Shown here in pieces: positions 14,946 through 15,006 of a DNA stretch of 15,006 bases; the stretch's first letter is position 1; each line of letters starts with the position of its first letter. The position numbers and the translations under genes were made by a program. The stretch lies in contig JAESTE010000070.1 of the NCBI GenBank assembly GCA_016763735.1, positions 1-15,006 of the forward strand, written 5' to 3'. The notes below the pieces were generated by a model. That model did no database searches, was not told the origin of the DNA, and was given only the letters and a program-made list of their open reading frames with translations. The DNA is from Nitrospinaceae bacterium. Its GTDB lineage: Bacteria; Nitrospinota; Nitrospinia; Nitrospinales; VA-1.

Positions 14946-15006
14946 TTAGAGAACGAAATGCTCGTCAAAAAAATATGGGCACCCCCATTTCGCCACCCAC
15001 ACAAAA
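14946..15006 (-). CDS. Probable C-terminal end of an upstream protein in the cytochrome operon (partial)
   Basis: One minus-strand frame stays open from the window edge for 19 codons and ends in TAA at 14946-14948. The peptide ends in WGCPYFFDEHFVL, rich in aromatic residues, as at the end of a membrane or redox protein. It would stop 11 bases before the TTG of the next gene, fitting the close packing of this operon. Another frame is also open to the edge here, so the choice is a judgement and no function can be assigned. Confidence 0.3.
   Translation of the reverse strand, partial: FVWVAKWGCPYFFDEHFVL

Overview
The window looks like chromosomal DNA of a Gram-negative, respiring, environmental bacterium with moderately low GC (judged by eye). 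Supporting signs are exported c-type cytochromes, one of them a lipoprotein; a large PAS-containing hybrid kinase paired with an HD-GYP regulator; a membrane/spermidine-synthase/TPR fusion; and a protein built from protochlorophyllide-reductase-like repeats with no photosynthesis genes beside it. This set would fit Nitrospinota or a deltaproteobacterium-like lineage, but that is inference and no marker gene here settles it. I see no rRNA, tRNA, CRISPR array, transposase, phage gene or integration site.

Layout. 1-1074 (minus, cut by the window edge): SbcD/YhaO-type metallophosphoesterase. 1189-2403 (plus): aldo/keto reductase with a C-terminal ferredoxin-like region carrying two four-cysteine clusters. 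6756-2447 (minus): two-gene signalling operon, first a hybrid sensor kinase (Cache-like, two PAS, HisKA, HATPase, receiver), then a receiver/HD-GYP phosphodiesterase 14 bases downstream. 6757-7159: AT-rich gap with a good promoter for that operon. 10345-7160 (minus): duplicated membrane module fused to a spermidine-synthase-like domain and TPR repeats. 10544-11374 (plus): three PCP_red-like repeats. 13304-11371 (minus): a DUF1015 protein followed by the GTPase EngB/YsxC. 15006-13478 (minus): a tightly packed cytochrome operon, with the probable tail of an upstream protein, an acidic proline-rich protein of unknown function, a diheme cytochrome c and a monoheme cytochrome c lipoprotein.

How they work together. 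The kinase and HD-GYP protein most likely turn an extracytoplasmic signal into a change in cyclic-di-GMP. The last genes at the right edge look like part of an electron-transfer module whose main subunit lies outside the window. The EngB/DUF1015 pair and the nuclease-like gene are housekeeping in appearance. Nothing here can be firmly called a new system. The best leads are the triple PCP_red protein, the unequal haem ligation of the diheme cytochrome with its unknown partner, and the membrane/SpeE/TPR fusion.
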